Source: Bacillus sp. FJAT-29814 (GTDB taxonomy: Bacteria > Bacillota > Bacilli > Bacillales > Cytobacillaceae). Taken from it: DNA of 64,000 nucleotides. Of the stretch, positions 44,630 to 53,826 are shown piece by piece (within the stretch, counting starts at the first letter, position 1; each line of letters begins with the position of its first letter). Position numbers and translations under genes: made by a program. The stretch covers positions 170,471-234,470 of the forward strand of contig NZ_LMTJ01000001.1 of NCBI RefSeq assembly GCF_001510715.1, read 5' to 3'. Below the pieces are notes generated by a model. It did no database searches and was not told where the DNA came from. It saw nothing but the letters and a program-made list of their open reading frames with translations.

Positions 44630-44965
44630 ATGTGTAAGGATCAAGGGCATTTTTCAGATTCACAATTAGTACAAATAAAGCTTGGTAAAAAGCATGGGCT
44701 AACAACCGATGAAATCGATGTCTTTGCACGGCCTCATTTTGATGAGGAACAAATGGAAAGAATCCGTTGGGGTATAGAACAGGGCTATCCTATCGAGCAG
44801 ATCAAGCTTTATGCCAATCCAAGTTTTGATGCAGATCAAATGAAAATTATCCTTTGGGCAATCGAATCCAAATTCTCTATAACGGAAATTACTTCAATAG
44901 CTAATACAGATTTAGAAGCTGATGAAATGTTCGAGATCTACGAGGATATTAGCAAAAAACGGTGA
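44630..44965 (+). CDS. Helical-repeat protein (about 33-residue repeats), last gene of the module
   Basis: A 111-residue protein of about three tandem helical repeats with consensus pattern F(D)xxQMxxIxxGxxxGxxIxxYAxPxF. Examples are FDEEQMERIRWGIEQGYPIE and FDADQMKIILWAIESKFSI. Such repeats occur in many Firmicutes mobile-element proteins and are presumed to bind partners. The ATG at 44630 has GGTGAG upstream; a GTG at 44621 is in frame. Confidence 0.7.
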   Translation: MCKDQGHFSDSQLVQIKLGKKHGLTTDEIDVFARPHFDEEQMERIRWGIEQGYPIEQIKLYANPSFDADQMKIILWAIESKFSITEITSIANTDLEADEMFEIYEDISKKR

Positions 44966-45045
44966 GCAGAGCGATGTATGAGGAAAGGAAAAATAGATTC
45001 AAGTAAAAGTACTACAATAAATCGTTCAGAATAACTCCGGTGCAT

Positions 45046-45200
45046 AGTCACTACTCGATAAATCTTGTATTACAAATGTTTCTCGGATATCTTTATTGAA
45101 AGAGTTAATTATTCTATGAATAGTTGGCTCTTTTTTTATTTCAAGAAATTGTTTCTGCTACCCCGAAATTACTGAAAGTTAATGGTATCGCTTGTGATTT
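45046..45200. repeat. Direct repeat, copy B, right of the membrane/HNH module
   Basis: Counterpart of 40731-40885 in the same orientation. It lies 80 bp after the last gene of the module and contains the same terminator hairpin at 45101-45137, followed by the first codons of a truncated gene. Confidence 0.75.
45101..45137 (+). terminator. Terminator inside repeat copy B
   Basis: AGAGTTAATTATTC pairs with GAATAGTTGGCTCT, followed by TTTTTTTATTTC. Confidence 0.7.
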
Positions 45201-45468
45201 ACCTTTGTCTGAGAAGGATTTTAATCACTTGGCAGCAGCGATCAAGATTTTATATGGTAAAGGGATGAATCAGAGTTTTAGTTATTTGTTCAAGGAATCT
45301 CTTTCCGTATTTATGGTGTTTTGCGCTGTTTATGAATATCAAGATAGGACTTTTTGGAGACAAATTGAGGAATACCTAGGAGAACTTTCGCAAAATCGCA
45401 GGGTCGAATTGTATTATAATTTTTCAAGAGTCCTTGAGGAATACAAATTACATATTAGTTTTTCTTAA
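45124..45468 (+). pseudogene. 5'-truncated gene of unknown family
   Basis: The frame is open for 114 codons with clear protein character (GIACDLPLSEKDFNHLAAAI, then FWRQIEEYLGELSQNRRVEL), but it begins inside the terminator of repeat copy B and has neither a convincing start nor a ribosome site. In copy A the matching region is interrupted by stops. It is probably a 5'- and 3'-truncated remnant of a larger protein. Confidence 0.5.
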
Positions 45469-45682
45469 AAGATTCCCCTGCGTTTTCTGAATATCGACTA
45501 TAAAGAAAGGTAATATTAGGGTTTATAATAAGTTAATGAATATAAGGATTTCCTCTAAAACGATTTGTTCCGAGCATATTATCATCTAGAATATACTAGA
45601 GGACCAAAATGGGAGGTAAGTCCATTATTAACGTAGCACAGTGTTATAATTTAAGGTGAAAAGTTCTTTTTGGAGGTGCGCC

Positions 45683-47788
45683 ATGAATGAATTTGTGAAT
45701 AAACAAAAAGAAAAATATAAAGCTTGGGTTACGGAAAATTTAGGTGAAAAAACAGGTATATGGTACACACCATATCTTGAAAAACTTGGATATCTGTTAG
45801 AAAAGTTTGAATTAGCTAGCGGATATAAGGCAAATTTCTTTGAGTATCGATCATATTCGGAATATAAAAAAATCTACCAACAAATCACGGAACAAAGTGA
45901 TGAGGATATTGAGAGATTAGTAACTGGTAAAAGTATACCTCGATATCCAGAGAGGTTTGGCACGACAAGAATTCAATTTAGAAAAAGATATGCAGAAGAT
46001 GAATATAATCGTGGAGTAAGAAGTAAGCCTAATAATTTAGGTGGGATACCTGACTGGGGCGTTTTATTGCGATCATATTTAATATTTTTATATTATGATG
46101 AAAATCCTACTTTAACTTATCCTAAAAAAGAGAAGAAAATTGCGAATCAAGAAGATGAAATTGATAACAGCATTAATTATTGGGTAATTTCACCAGGTGA
46201 ATATTCAAGATTATGGGATCGGTTCCATGTAGAAAATTTGATTGCAATTGGTTGGGACTATTTAGGGGATTTAAAAAACTATGATTCAAAAGAAGCTGTT
46301 GAACGAAAAATAGCTGAGCAAAGAGCGGATGGGGTGCGCCCTGTCAATGATACAAAGGCTGTGTGGGATTTCTACCGTGAAATTCAAACAGGCGACATTG
46401 TATATGTGAAAGAAGGGATTAAGAAAATCCTCGCACGCGGTGTTGTTACAGGAGATTACTACTACGATGATGATGCATTAGAGTATAAACATAGAAGAAA
46501 AGTAGATTGGCTTCAAGTTGGAAAATGGGAACTACATCAGACTTTTGCTCAAAAAACATTAACAAGTCTAAATCCTTATCCAAACCTTATTCAAGAAATT
46601 GAACAAGTAATGAATGAAGATTTTATCGATCCAAAAATTACTGAAGTAAATGAATTTCGAAATTGGTTATCCAATCAAGTTACTGATACAGGGGTTAGCT
46701 TGAATGATAACACAGTTACACAAAAAGTAAATGCATTAAAGGATATAGAGCGCCATTATGATGCTACAATTTTTGGTGAAACAGATATTGAACAATTAAA
46801 GCAGTTGAAGGATGTCGTTTTATCCGATGAATCCTACAATAAATATAAAGGTGTTTCGGGAAGTTCAATTGACTACTACATTCGTTTTATTGAATCTAAA
46901 CCTATTGTACAAGATAATGAACCCTATACAATGGAAGAGTTTCTTTCCGAAGTTTTTATCGAAAAGAAGGAGCTTGTACGTCTAATTTCTCTACTTGAAA
47001 ATAAAAAAAATCTTATTTTGAAAGGTGCACCGGGAGTAGGTAAAACATTTATTGCTAAACGTTTAGCGTATGTAATGATGGAAGAAAAAGATGAAACGCG
47101 TGTCCATATGGTTCAGTTCCACCAAAGCTATAGTTATGAGGACTTTATTGAAGGCTTCCGTCCAAAAGCTGAAGGAGATGGCTTTGAACTGAAACAAGGT
47201 CCGTTTGTGAAGTTTGCTAGAAAAGCAGCACGGGATCCAGAACGAGATTACTTCTTTATTATTGATGAAATTAATCGGGGGAATATGAGTAAAATATTGG
47301 GGGAATTAATGATGCTTATCGAAGCTGATAAGCGAGGCGTGCAAATCAATCTCCTTTATTCTAATGATAAATTTTCTGTGCCACCGAATTTATACATCAT
47401 TGGAATGATGAATACGGCGGATAGAAGCTTAGCTTTGTTAGACTACGCACTTAGAAGAAGATTTTCGTTTTTTGAAATTAAACCGGCGTTTCAAAATGAG
47501 ACATTTAAGTCATATGTAAACGGAGTAAATGATCCAGAAGCTTTAAATCGGATCATTGATGAAATTAAAATCTTAAATAATCAAATTGTTGAAGAGCTTG
47601 GGACAGGCTTTCAAATTGGGCATAGCTATTTTGTAGGTGATGCTTATAAAGTAGATACTGCTAATCGTATAGAGGAAGTAATCGAATATGAAATTATCCC
47701 ACAATTATTCGAGTATTGGTTTGATGATGAACAGAAAGCAAACGATTGGGCGGAACGACTAAGAGGTTATTACGATGGAGAGAAATAA
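45683..47788 (+). CDS. mcrB: McrB-type AAA+ GTPase subunit with EVE-like DNA-reading domain
   Basis: The motor and recognition subunit of a modification-dependent restriction enzyme. Of 701 residues, about 1-140 are a specific N-terminal region; residues about 160-305 form an EVE/PUA-like domain beginning NYWVISPGEYSRLWDRFHVE, of the type that reads modified cytosines. The McrB AAA+ domain has Walker A LKGAPGVGKTFIAKRL at about 446-460, YSYEDFIEGFRP, Walker B FFIIDEINRGNMSKILGE and the McrB signature GMMNTADRSLALLD with its GTP-specific NTAD. GGAGGTG fits ATG 45683 (the frame is open to 45656). It overlaps mcrC by 14 bp. Confidence 0.92.
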   Translation: MNEFVNKQKEKYKAWVTENLGEKTGIWYTPYLEKLGYLLEKFELASGYKANFFEYRSYSEYKKIYQQITEQSDEDIERLVTGKSIPRYPERFGTTRIQFRKRYAEDEYNRGVRSKPNNLGGIPDWGVLLRSYLIFLYYDENPTLTYPKKEKKIANQEDEIDNSINYWVISPGEYSRLWDRFHVENLIAIGWDYLGDLKNYDSKEAVERKIAEQRADGVRPVNDTKAVWDFYREIQTGDIVYVKEGIKKILARGVVTGDYYYDDDALEYKHRRKVDWLQVGKWELHQTFAQKTLTSLNPYPNLIQEIEQVMNEDFIDPKITEVNEFRNWLSNQVTDTGVSLNDNTVTQKVNALKDIERHYDATIFGETDIEQLKQLKDVVLSDESYNKYKGVSGSSIDYYIRFIESKPIVQDNEPYTMEEFLSEVFIEKKELVRLISLLENKKNLILKGAPGVGKTFIAKRLAYVMMEEKDETRVHMVQFHQSYSYEDFIEGFRPKAEGDGFELKQGPFVKFARKAARDPERDYFFIIDEINRGNMSKILGELMMLIEADKRGVQINLLYSNDKFSVPPNLYIIGMMNTADRSLALLDYALRRRFSFFEIKPAFQNETFKSYVNGVNDPEALNRIIDEIKILNNQIVEELGTGFQIGHSYFVGDAYKVDTANRIEEVIEYEIIPQLFEYWFDDEQKANDWAERLRGYYDGEK

Positions 47789-48821
47789 AAATATTCCAAT
47801 TCGTAATATATACTATATGCTTTCCTATGCATATCAAACGCTAAACCTTTCCGAGTATAAACAAATCGGAACAGAAAAGTTTGAGAACGTCAAAGAGCTT
47901 TACACAGAAATTTTATCGATTGGTATACCTGTTTTGATTCGCGGAGGATTAAGTAAAGATTATATAAGTGTTGAAGAGACTTCCAATGTTATTAAGGGGA
48001 AAATTGATATCAATTCTACAATAAAGAAAAATGCGTTGGTAAATAAGAAAGTTGCAGTGGTTTATGATGAGTTCTCTGAAAATATATTGTTGAATCAAAT
48101 TATAAAAGCGACACTTGTTTACATATCGCGCTCAAATAACATAAGCAAAAAAAAGCGTAGATTATTTTACGGTTTGCTGCCTTATTTTACAGAGGTATCA
48201 GATGTAGAGCTAGATTTGAAGCTATGGAAAAACGTTAGATATAACCGCCAAAACATTCGCTATCAATTTATTGTAGACGTGTGTAGATATCTTTATGAGC
48301 AGTTATTATTTGATGAAAGCTCTACATCTCAAATGATGAAAGAAGTTCAGGACGAACAAAGATTATCGTCTTTATATGAAAAGTTCATCTATGCATTTTT
48401 TAAACGTGAAACGAAGTATAATGTATCCCATCCTCAAATTCAGTGGAGTGTTGATGATGGATTCGGAGATGCATTACCGATTATGCAAACAGACCTTGTA
48501 CTTAAAAAAGATAAAAAAATATTGATTGTGGATGCCAAATTTTATTCTGAGAATATGGTAGCAAGATTTGAAGGTGGAGCTGCAAAACAAAAATCAGGTA
48601 ACCTTTATCAAATATTTACATATATAAATAACTGGAAAAAAGAGCCGGGTGAAACGGTTGCAGGTATGTTACTTTATGCGAAAACAACCTCATTAAATCA
48701 ACCTAACCATATTTATCACATTAAAGGTAATCAAATTTTTGTTGTATCTCTTGACTTACAACAAGATTTTAGCGGCATAAAGGAAAACTTATTAGCATAT
48801 GCCAATCAATTTTTTGTATAG
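47775..48821 (+). CDS. mcrC: McrC nuclease subunit of the McrBC system
   Basis: A 348-residue McrC-family endonuclease subunit. It starts NIPIRNIYYMLSYAYQTL, a family hallmark, with VIKGKIDINST in the N-terminal domain, and ends with a PD-(D/E)XK nuclease core: MQTDLVLKKDKKILIVDAKFY (D, and D-A-K), then KSGNLYQIFTYIN with the conserved Q. McrB loads and translocates, and McrC cleaves. Both genes look intact and are followed by a strong terminator, so this is probably an active two-gene restriction system against modified phage DNA. Confidence 0.92.
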   Translation: MERNKNIPIRNIYYMLSYAYQTLNLSEYKQIGTEKFENVKELYTEILSIGIPVLIRGGLSKDYISVEETSNVIKGKIDINSTIKKNALVNKKVAVVYDEFSENILLNQIIKATLVYISRSNNISKKKRRLFYGLLPYFTEVSDVELDLKLWKNVRYNRQNIRYQFIVDVCRYLYEQLLFDESSTSQMMKEVQDEQRLSSLYEKFIYAFFKRETKYNVSHPQIQWSVDDGFGDALPIMQTDLVLKKDKKILIVDAKFYSENMVARFEGGAAKQKSGNLYQIFTYINNWKKEPGETVAGMLLYAKTTSLNQPNHIYHIKGNQIFVVSLDLQQDFSGIKENLLAYANQFFV

Positions 48822-48853
48822 TTTTATAAATTCGCTTTATCTATATACGAAAA

Positions 48854-48890
48854 CCCCTCGAATCATTATCATAATTCGGGGGATTTTTTC
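48854..48890 (+). terminator. Rho-independent terminator of mcrBC
   Basis: CCCCTCGAAT (48854-48863) pairs with ATTCGGGGG (48874-48882) with one wobble, followed by ATTTTTTC. Confidence 0.85.
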
Positions 48891-48904
48891 TATTGTTACT
48901 CGTT

Positions 48905-49145
48905 CTATCGGGAAAAGCAGTTTTAATCGAATCACCAAAAATTAATTTTGAATGTCATTTTAAACTAAGAACGCTTACTTTTGCTTCAAAAATGATTATT
49001 GAACGCTTTTTTTGCATTTTGGGTTAATTTTAATGATATTTTTGTGGAATGAATCTTACTCTGGCAAAAGTAACTAAATCAATTACACTTGTATTTTTAA
49101 GAAGGAATTCCTTACTAAAGTGAAGAATTTTTCCAGTATACCTAA
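48905..49145. repeat. About 240-bp non-coding direct repeat, left copy
   Basis: Aligns along its length with 56105-56350. Shared blocks include TTTTGCTTCAAAAATGATT, AATGATATTTTTGTGGAATG and GTATTTTTAAGAAGGA. Identity by eye is about three quarters. It holds no open frame and lies between mcrC and the acyl-CoA ligase. Confidence 0.75.
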
Positions 49146-49197
49146 TTTTTTGATAATTACGCATAAATCTGATTATATTCTGTGGAGGGGAAAGAAA

Positions 49198-50823
49198 ATG
49201 AGCAATCCTATCAACGATCAAGTGAAGCATTTTATTCAGCAATATCAGGAACCAATTTCTTCAGTAACTAAATTACTTTGTGACCGCCATGATGAAAATA
49301 AAATTGCTTTTTATTATGAAAATGCAAACGGAATAAAGCGTCGCTATACATATGGTGAGTTAAAGAACGACTCTATCATTTTTGCAAATGTATTAAAATC
49401 TTTAGGAGTTAAAAAAGGAAGCCGTGTGGCGGTTTTATTGCCAAAAGGCCCCGAATTGATTGTTTCCGTCTTAGCAATTTGGCGGTTAGGAGCTGTCCAT
49501 GTCCCACTTTTCACAGCCTTTGGTCCCCAAGCCATCTTTTATCGTGTGGAAAACAGCGGTGCTGAACTCATTATTACGGATTCAAATAATCGTCCAAAGC
49601 TAAAAGGTACCACAGCAGGGATGGACGCCATTGATACAAACAAAATAAAAGTGATTACTGTCAATGCAAATCCAGTGGATGGAGATCTGGATTATTGGTC
49701 AACATTCGAAAATACAGAACCATTAGAGCGAAACGAAGTCGTCACCAAGGATGATTTATTCATTATTCTTTATACTTCAGGAACTACGGGACATCCAAAA
49801 GGTGTGCAAGTCCCTGTATATGCTCTTGCTGCCTTTGAAGCCTATATGCGATTTGGGTTAGATCTAAGGGAAGGGGACGTATTTTGGAATATTGCTGACC
49901 CAGGGTGGGCATACGGTTTATATTATGCAGTTATCGGGCCTCTCCTTCTTGGTGAAACATTTATCGTCTACAATGCACCTTTCAATGTCGAAAATACATT
50001 ACGAGTATTCCAAGAATATAAAGTGACGAATTTTGCAGCGGCACCTACAGCATATCGTTCGATGCGAGCGGAGGGAATCGATAGTAGTTTAAAAGGAAAG
50101 TTACAACTCCGTGTTTTATCCAGTGCGGGAGAACCTTTAAATCGTGATGTGATCAAATGGGCCGAAAATTATTTGGGTCTACCGATCTATGATCATTACG
50201 GGCAAACAGAGCAGGGTATGGTCATCAATAATCACCATCATCCTGACTTACAAAGCACCTATAAACCGGGTACGATGGGACAACCAATGCCAGGATTTAA
50301 AATTACCATACTAGATGATCATGGTGTCGAAGCAGGACCAAATATCGAAGGTCAAATTAGTATTGATAGAGAGCAGTCTCCACTTTTTTGGTTTAGAGGC
50401 TACTATCAAAACGAGGAGAAAACAGCAGAACGTTATCTGTATGGTTCACGATATTATTTAACGGGCGACGATTCTAGTTATGATGAAAATGGTTATTTCT
50501 ATTTTTCTGGACGAAATGACGATATCATCTCAAGTGCCGGTTACCGTATCGGTCCGTTTGAAGTGGAAAGTGCCATAATGGAGCATGTAGCAGTGGCGGA
50601 AACGGCCGTCATTGGCGTACCGGATGAACGTCGTGGCGAGGTAGTGAAAGCATATATTGTCCTAAAAACAAGTTATGTTCCTAGTAAGGAACTAGAAAAG
50701 GACATTCAGCAGTATGTAAAAAGTAATTTATCTGCTCATGAATATCCTCGTATGATCGAATTCGTTGATGCCTTACCCAAAACACCAAGTGGTAAAATCC
50801 AACGTTTTCTTTTACGTAGTTAA
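49198..50823 (+). CDS. Acyl-CoA ligase (AMP-dependent, acetyl/medium-chain type)
   Basis: A 541-residue ANL-superfamily ligase that activates a carboxylic acid to acyl-CoA through an acyl-AMP. Motifs in order: A3 ILYTSGTTGHPKGVQVP, A5 IYDHYGQTEQG, A7/A8 YLTGDDSSYDENGYFYFSG, GRNDDIISSAGYRIGPFEVE, and the A10 lysine in KTPSGKIQRFLL. The overall look is that of acetyl/propionyl-CoA synthetase-like or ACSM-type enzymes such as B. subtilis YtcI. GGAGGGG fits ATG 49198; the frame is open further upstream into the repeat. Substrate not readable. Confidence 0.88.
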   Translation: MSNPINDQVKHFIQQYQEPISSVTKLLCDRHDENKIAFYYENANGIKRRYTYGELKNDSIIFANVLKSLGVKKGSRVAVLLPKGPELIVSVLAIWRLGAVHVPLFTAFGPQAIFYRVENSGAELIITDSNNRPKLKGTTAGMDAIDTNKIKVITVNANPVDGDLDYWSTFENTEPLERNEVVTKDDLFIILYTSGTTGHPKGVQVPVYALAAFEAYMRFGLDLREGDVFWNIADPGWAYGLYYAVIGPLLLGETFIVYNAPFNVENTLRVFQEYKVTNFAAAPTAYRSMRAEGIDSSLKGKLQLRVLSSAGEPLNRDVIKWAENYLGLPIYDHYGQTEQGMVINNHHHPDLQSTYKPGTMGQPMPGFKITILDDHGVEAGPNIEGQISIDREQSPLFWFRGYYQNEEKTAERYLYGSRYYLTGDDSSYDENGYFYFSGRNDDIISSAGYRIGPFEVESAIMEHVAVAETAVIGVPDERRGEVVKAYIVLKTSYVPSKELEKDIQQYVKSNLSAHEYPRMIEFVDALPKTPSGKIQRFLLRS

Positions 50824-50886
50824 GTAGAAATTATAGAAATTCCTTGGTGCTTTGCAGGGAGCAGCCGCGTTAAAAATAATGGCCAT

Positions 50887-50957
50887 AGGGTCAGACCCCC
50901 AGTTCGCAAAACCTTAACGCGATTGGTATCTGACCCTTGTTTTAGGTTTATTTTTTT
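50887..50957 (+). terminator. Hairpin with GGGTCAGA stem, probable terminator
   Basis: AGGGTCAGA (50887-50895) pairs perfectly with TCTGACCCT (50929-50937) around a 33-base loop, followed by TGTTTTAGG and a later run of T. GGGTCAGACCCC and the GGGTCAGGCACC at 51058 are typical short dispersed Bacillus motifs. Confidence 0.55.
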
Positions 50958-51098
50958 AATGTTACATGTTAACTTCTGCAATAGGAGTTTTTTATGTTCC
51001 ATAAATACTTTTTATTAACTTATTTATTGTATTATTTTTCAACCGATGCAAAGCCAGTGGGTCAGGCACCAATATTCCTAGGTACTCCAATCTATTTC

Positions 51099-52436
51099 TT
51101 ATTGCACATAATCTTTAAATTGAACGGTCACACTTCTGAGTTTAGATGAAGCCCAGTTAGGAAGATTGATAACTTGCTTCTTCCCATTGCTGCCTCTGGA
51201 CTGCAATTCAACTGTAACGGTACTGTTCGGTGGGGTGGCTCCGGGGATATACATATCTACTCCTTTTAAGAATGGCAATCCCGCGAACGCTTTGGTCGGA
51301 ACATTCAAATGATTGACTTTGTCAGCACCTTCATCATAGACAAAATAGTTGATGGTTCGTAGGCTAGCTGCGGAATTCCCGGTGTTCACAATGTTCGTGC
51401 CATTGATTTTTAAAATGTCATTGTTGGCACCCTGGTCGCCGAAAAACTCTTTGCTTCTGTTAATGCTTAAGTTTGTATGATGGTCGCTGGTATCCATTGA
51501 TGAAGTGACCCCACCTTCTGGCGGAGAGGTCAGTAAACGAACGAAATGATCGCTCCGGATAAATTTTTCAAAGAACAAATGATGGTTTGCAACACCGTCA
51601 CGGATGATCACAAATTCATAGTTGTCTCCACCCTTAGCTTTAAAAGGCCCCCAGGACCCATCTGCTGCAATCGTAAAGACGGCTTCCGGCTTCTTCTTTT
51701 CCCTCTCTCCTGTCTTGTTGTTCACCTTATAAATTTCCAATGTAGCCTTTTCCGGAGCCGTGTTTTGTGGGAAAATCAAGGCTTTCCCTGAAAGTCTTAC
51801 CTGACCGCGCGGTTCCGCCACAATTTGCGTTGTTTTCGGTTCTTTTCCGGTAAAGAATTTAAACATATGGGCAAAAGCTTCAGGCGAGGTAGCCGCTTGC
51901 ACATGAGATTGACCAGCTAATGTCACGTTTTCCGCACCTACAAATGTTCGACCTGGTGTCCCCAATTCGGCCCAGATGGCCAAAGTCGGGACGCCTCCCG
52001 GAAGAGCTTTTCCAGCTACACCATCAATATTCACATAATGTGCTACCTTTCTCGCTCTTTCTGGTGAGCTGTTTAGATAGTTGGTCATTTCCGTTGTCCC
52101 GAGAGAATGGCCCATTAAATCAATCTTATCAGCTCCCGTTTCTTTCAGAAGTTGATTGATCAATGCATCCAGTCTTGTAAATCTGGATTCGGCTGGTGTT
52201 ATACTAGCAGTAGATGAATCATACTCAAATGCAGCCAGATAGTTGTCAGGATAACCGTTACTCGAAAAGCGCATTGCTTGAGATTCAAACTGATTAGCCG
52301 ATCCAAAAAAGCCGTGGACAAAAACAATTGGCCTAATATCATATGTAGAATCTCGTTTTGAAAAACCGGTCATCATGGATAGAAGCAAGACTACAACAAT
52401 ACTAATTCCCAAAACTTTAAAAATTTTCGATTTCAA
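51099..52436 (-). CDS. Secreted triacylglycerol lipase-like protein
   Basis: A 445-residue exported lipase. The N-terminus KSKIFKVLGISIVVVLLLSM is a signal peptide or membrane anchor. The catalytic domain has RPIVFVHGFFGSANQFESQA (oxyanion HGFFG) and the nucleophile elbow DLMGHSLGTTEM; the acid and histidine probably lie around GVAGKALPG to AGQSHVQAATSPEAF. A C-terminal beta-rich region (from about 215) follows, as in Bacillus lipases with extra sandwich domains. AGGAGG lies eight bases before TTG 52436, giving a normal signal peptide; the ATG at 52472 would add 12 acidic residues and overlaps the ribosome site. Confidence 0.85.
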   Translation of the reverse strand: MKSKIFKVLGISIVVVLLLSMMTGFSKRDSTYDIRPIVFVHGFFGSANQFESQAMRFSSNGYPDNYLAAFEYDSSTASITPAESRFTRLDALINQLLKETGADKIDLMGHSLGTTEMTNYLNSSPERARKVAHYVNIDGVAGKALPGGVPTLAIWAELGTPGRTFVGAENVTLAGQSHVQAATSPEAFAHMFKFFTGKEPKTTQIVAEPRGQVRLSGKALIFPQNTAPEKATLEIYKVNNKTGEREKKKPEAVFTIAADGSWGPFKAKGGDNYEFVIIRDGVANHHLFFEKFIRSDHFVRLLTSPPEGGVTSSMDTSDHHTNLSINRSKEFFGDQGANNDILKINGTNIVNTGNSAASLRTINYFVYDEGADKVNHLNVPTKAFAGLPFLKGVDMYIPGATPPNSTVTVELQSRGSNGKKQVINLPNWASSKLRSVTVQFKDYVQ

Positions 52437-52472
52437 ATCATCTTCCTCCTCGTTCAACAATTTTTTCCACAC

Positions 52473-52903
52473 AATTTCAGCAGTTGATAAATTCTACTAA
52501 ATTCTTCCCTCCCTTCTCCTCTATTCTAGTACAGCGGAATCTAGTACTTTGTTGAATTCTGGAAGTATTTTATTACTATTTTTGTTGTTTTTTAGCGGTT
52601 TACAATAAAAAAATGATAAAGAAAAAAACAAGAGAGGGACTATAATAATAGGAAGAGGGTCTTTAATGGCAAATAGACTGGTATTTTGTGCATCTTTGTG
52701 TTTTTGGGGGAGAGGAATATTGAAAGTTCAGGTTGTTAGCTATTTTGACCAATTATCAAAGCATAGGGCGTGCCATTTTGGGGCCAGACTATATTTTCTC
52801 TCTATGTAAATCATCATAATTATGGCAAGATAGCAATGCCGTGTCCGTCCCGAAATCCAACTCATCTTTAAACCTTATCTTACAATTGTGTATTCTAAAG
52901 ATA
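52473..52903. other. Gap upstream of the lipase holding a truncated NADAR-gene start
   Basis: Contains the lipase leader (to about 52.6 kb), the 60-bp gene-start copy listed at 52635 and a stretch to 52.9 kb with no open frame. Confidence 0.5.
52635..52697 (+). repeat. Truncated copy of the start of the NADAR antitoxin gene
   Basis: GGGACTATAATAATAGGAAG, then AGGGTCTTTAATGGCAAATA and GTATTTTGTGCATC match the leader and first eight codons at 56934-56996 almost base for base, then diverge at once. It is a duplicated 5' end, ribosome site included, with no gene body. Confidence 0.75.
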
Positions 52904-52927
52904 AAAAAATAGACCGTAATGGGTCTA
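52904..52927 (-). terminator. Terminator of the first SinI-like gene
   Basis: TAGACC and GGGTCTA form a stem; on the minus strand TATTTTTTTATC follows. It overlaps the stop codon. Confidence 0.7.
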
Positions 52928-53044
52928 AGATTGTTGTAAAAAATCTCTAATTTCATCGATGGAAATACCTAAATCTCGCGCTTCTAACATGAGGTCCAAC
53001 CATTCCTGTTCCAATTCTTCTTTTACCATCGTTTTAACAGACAT
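52925..53044 (-). CDS. SinI-like anti-repressor, 39 aa
   Basis: A 39-residue micro-protein with a CAGGAGG ribosome site. The sequence EELEQEWLDLMLEARDLGIS followed by DEIRDFLQ is the SinI fold: two helices that pair with the matching C-terminal helices of SinR-type repressors. In B. subtilis SinI blocks SinR and so releases biofilm matrix genes. No SinR-like gene lies nearby, so the partner must be elsewhere. A hairpin terminator overlaps the stop. Confidence 0.8.
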   Translation of the reverse strand: MSVKTMVKEELEQEWLDLMLEARDLGISIDEIRDFLQQS

Positions 53045-53352
53045 TATCCAGCCTCCTGAAATTTGGCAACCTAGCCATCAATACATGAAAATATTTAGGC
53101 CCTTGGCTATAGAGTCTATGACTTTCGTAAAGGATTGCTCTTTCTCAATATGTAGTGTTAAAGAACTAATTAATCATAATGTAATAATACTACTTTTTTT
53201 TGTTCCAGATTGAAAAAAATTCCAAAAAACTCGACAGAGATTAGGACTAATAATATCGTAAAACGAAAATAACGTGCAACTGGAAAGGATTTTTACTGAT
53301 CCAACTCATGTGGCATATTGTTAAACAAGTTAAGGAACTGGGCAGCCTTTTC

Positions 53353-53487
53353 TTATTTCTGGTTTTTCCTATTCTCTTTTTCTTTTTCTAAAAAAACCTT
53401 AAAATCTTCTTTCGTTATACCAGATTTCATTGCTTCTTTGACTAACTCAATCCATTCTTTTGGGAGATCCGACTCGATTTTTTTCAT
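53353..53487 (-). CDS. Second SinI-like anti-repressor, 44 aa
   Basis: A 44-residue micro-protein preceded by GGAGGAG. LPKEWIELVKEAMKSGITKE followed by DFKVFLEKEK has the SinI dimerisation pattern with the conserved E-W-(I/V)-x-L-(V/M)-x-E-A core and a basic, polar tail. It lies 310 bp upstream of the other SinI-like gene on the same strand and is transcribed separately. The two differ in most positions, so they probably bind different repressors or act at different strengths. Confidence 0.78.
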   Translation of the reverse strand: MKKIESDLPKEWIELVKEAMKSGITKEDFKVFLEKEKENRKNQK

Positions 53488-53826
53488 GTTTAACTCCTCC
53501 ATTTTAGAGACTTATGTAAATAAAAAGATTTCTTCGAGAATAAAAATACACTCACTATAATTTTCGCATAATAATGTTCTTTTTTTTGTGGTTTCATGCA
53601 AATGAAAAATAAATGAAAAATACGTAAACGGAAATTAACATGACCCATCAATCTGCGAATATATTTACCTATCTTAACTAAATATCTACCTGTCTACCAC
53701 TTCTAAATCGCAGTTGACTAATCGGAAATATAGGATTAAGATTTAGGTGTAAATAGATTGAAAAATTAGTCGATTGGACCTTAATAGAGTTGTATTGTGT
53801 TCTTACTTTTTATAGGGGGAGGAAAA
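53488..53826. other. Divergent intergenic region upstream of threonine synthase
   Basis: AT-rich DNA between the SinI-like gene (minus) and threonine synthase (plus). It should contain both promoters; no -35/-10 pair was clear enough to list, and no gene is visible. Confidence 0.45.
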
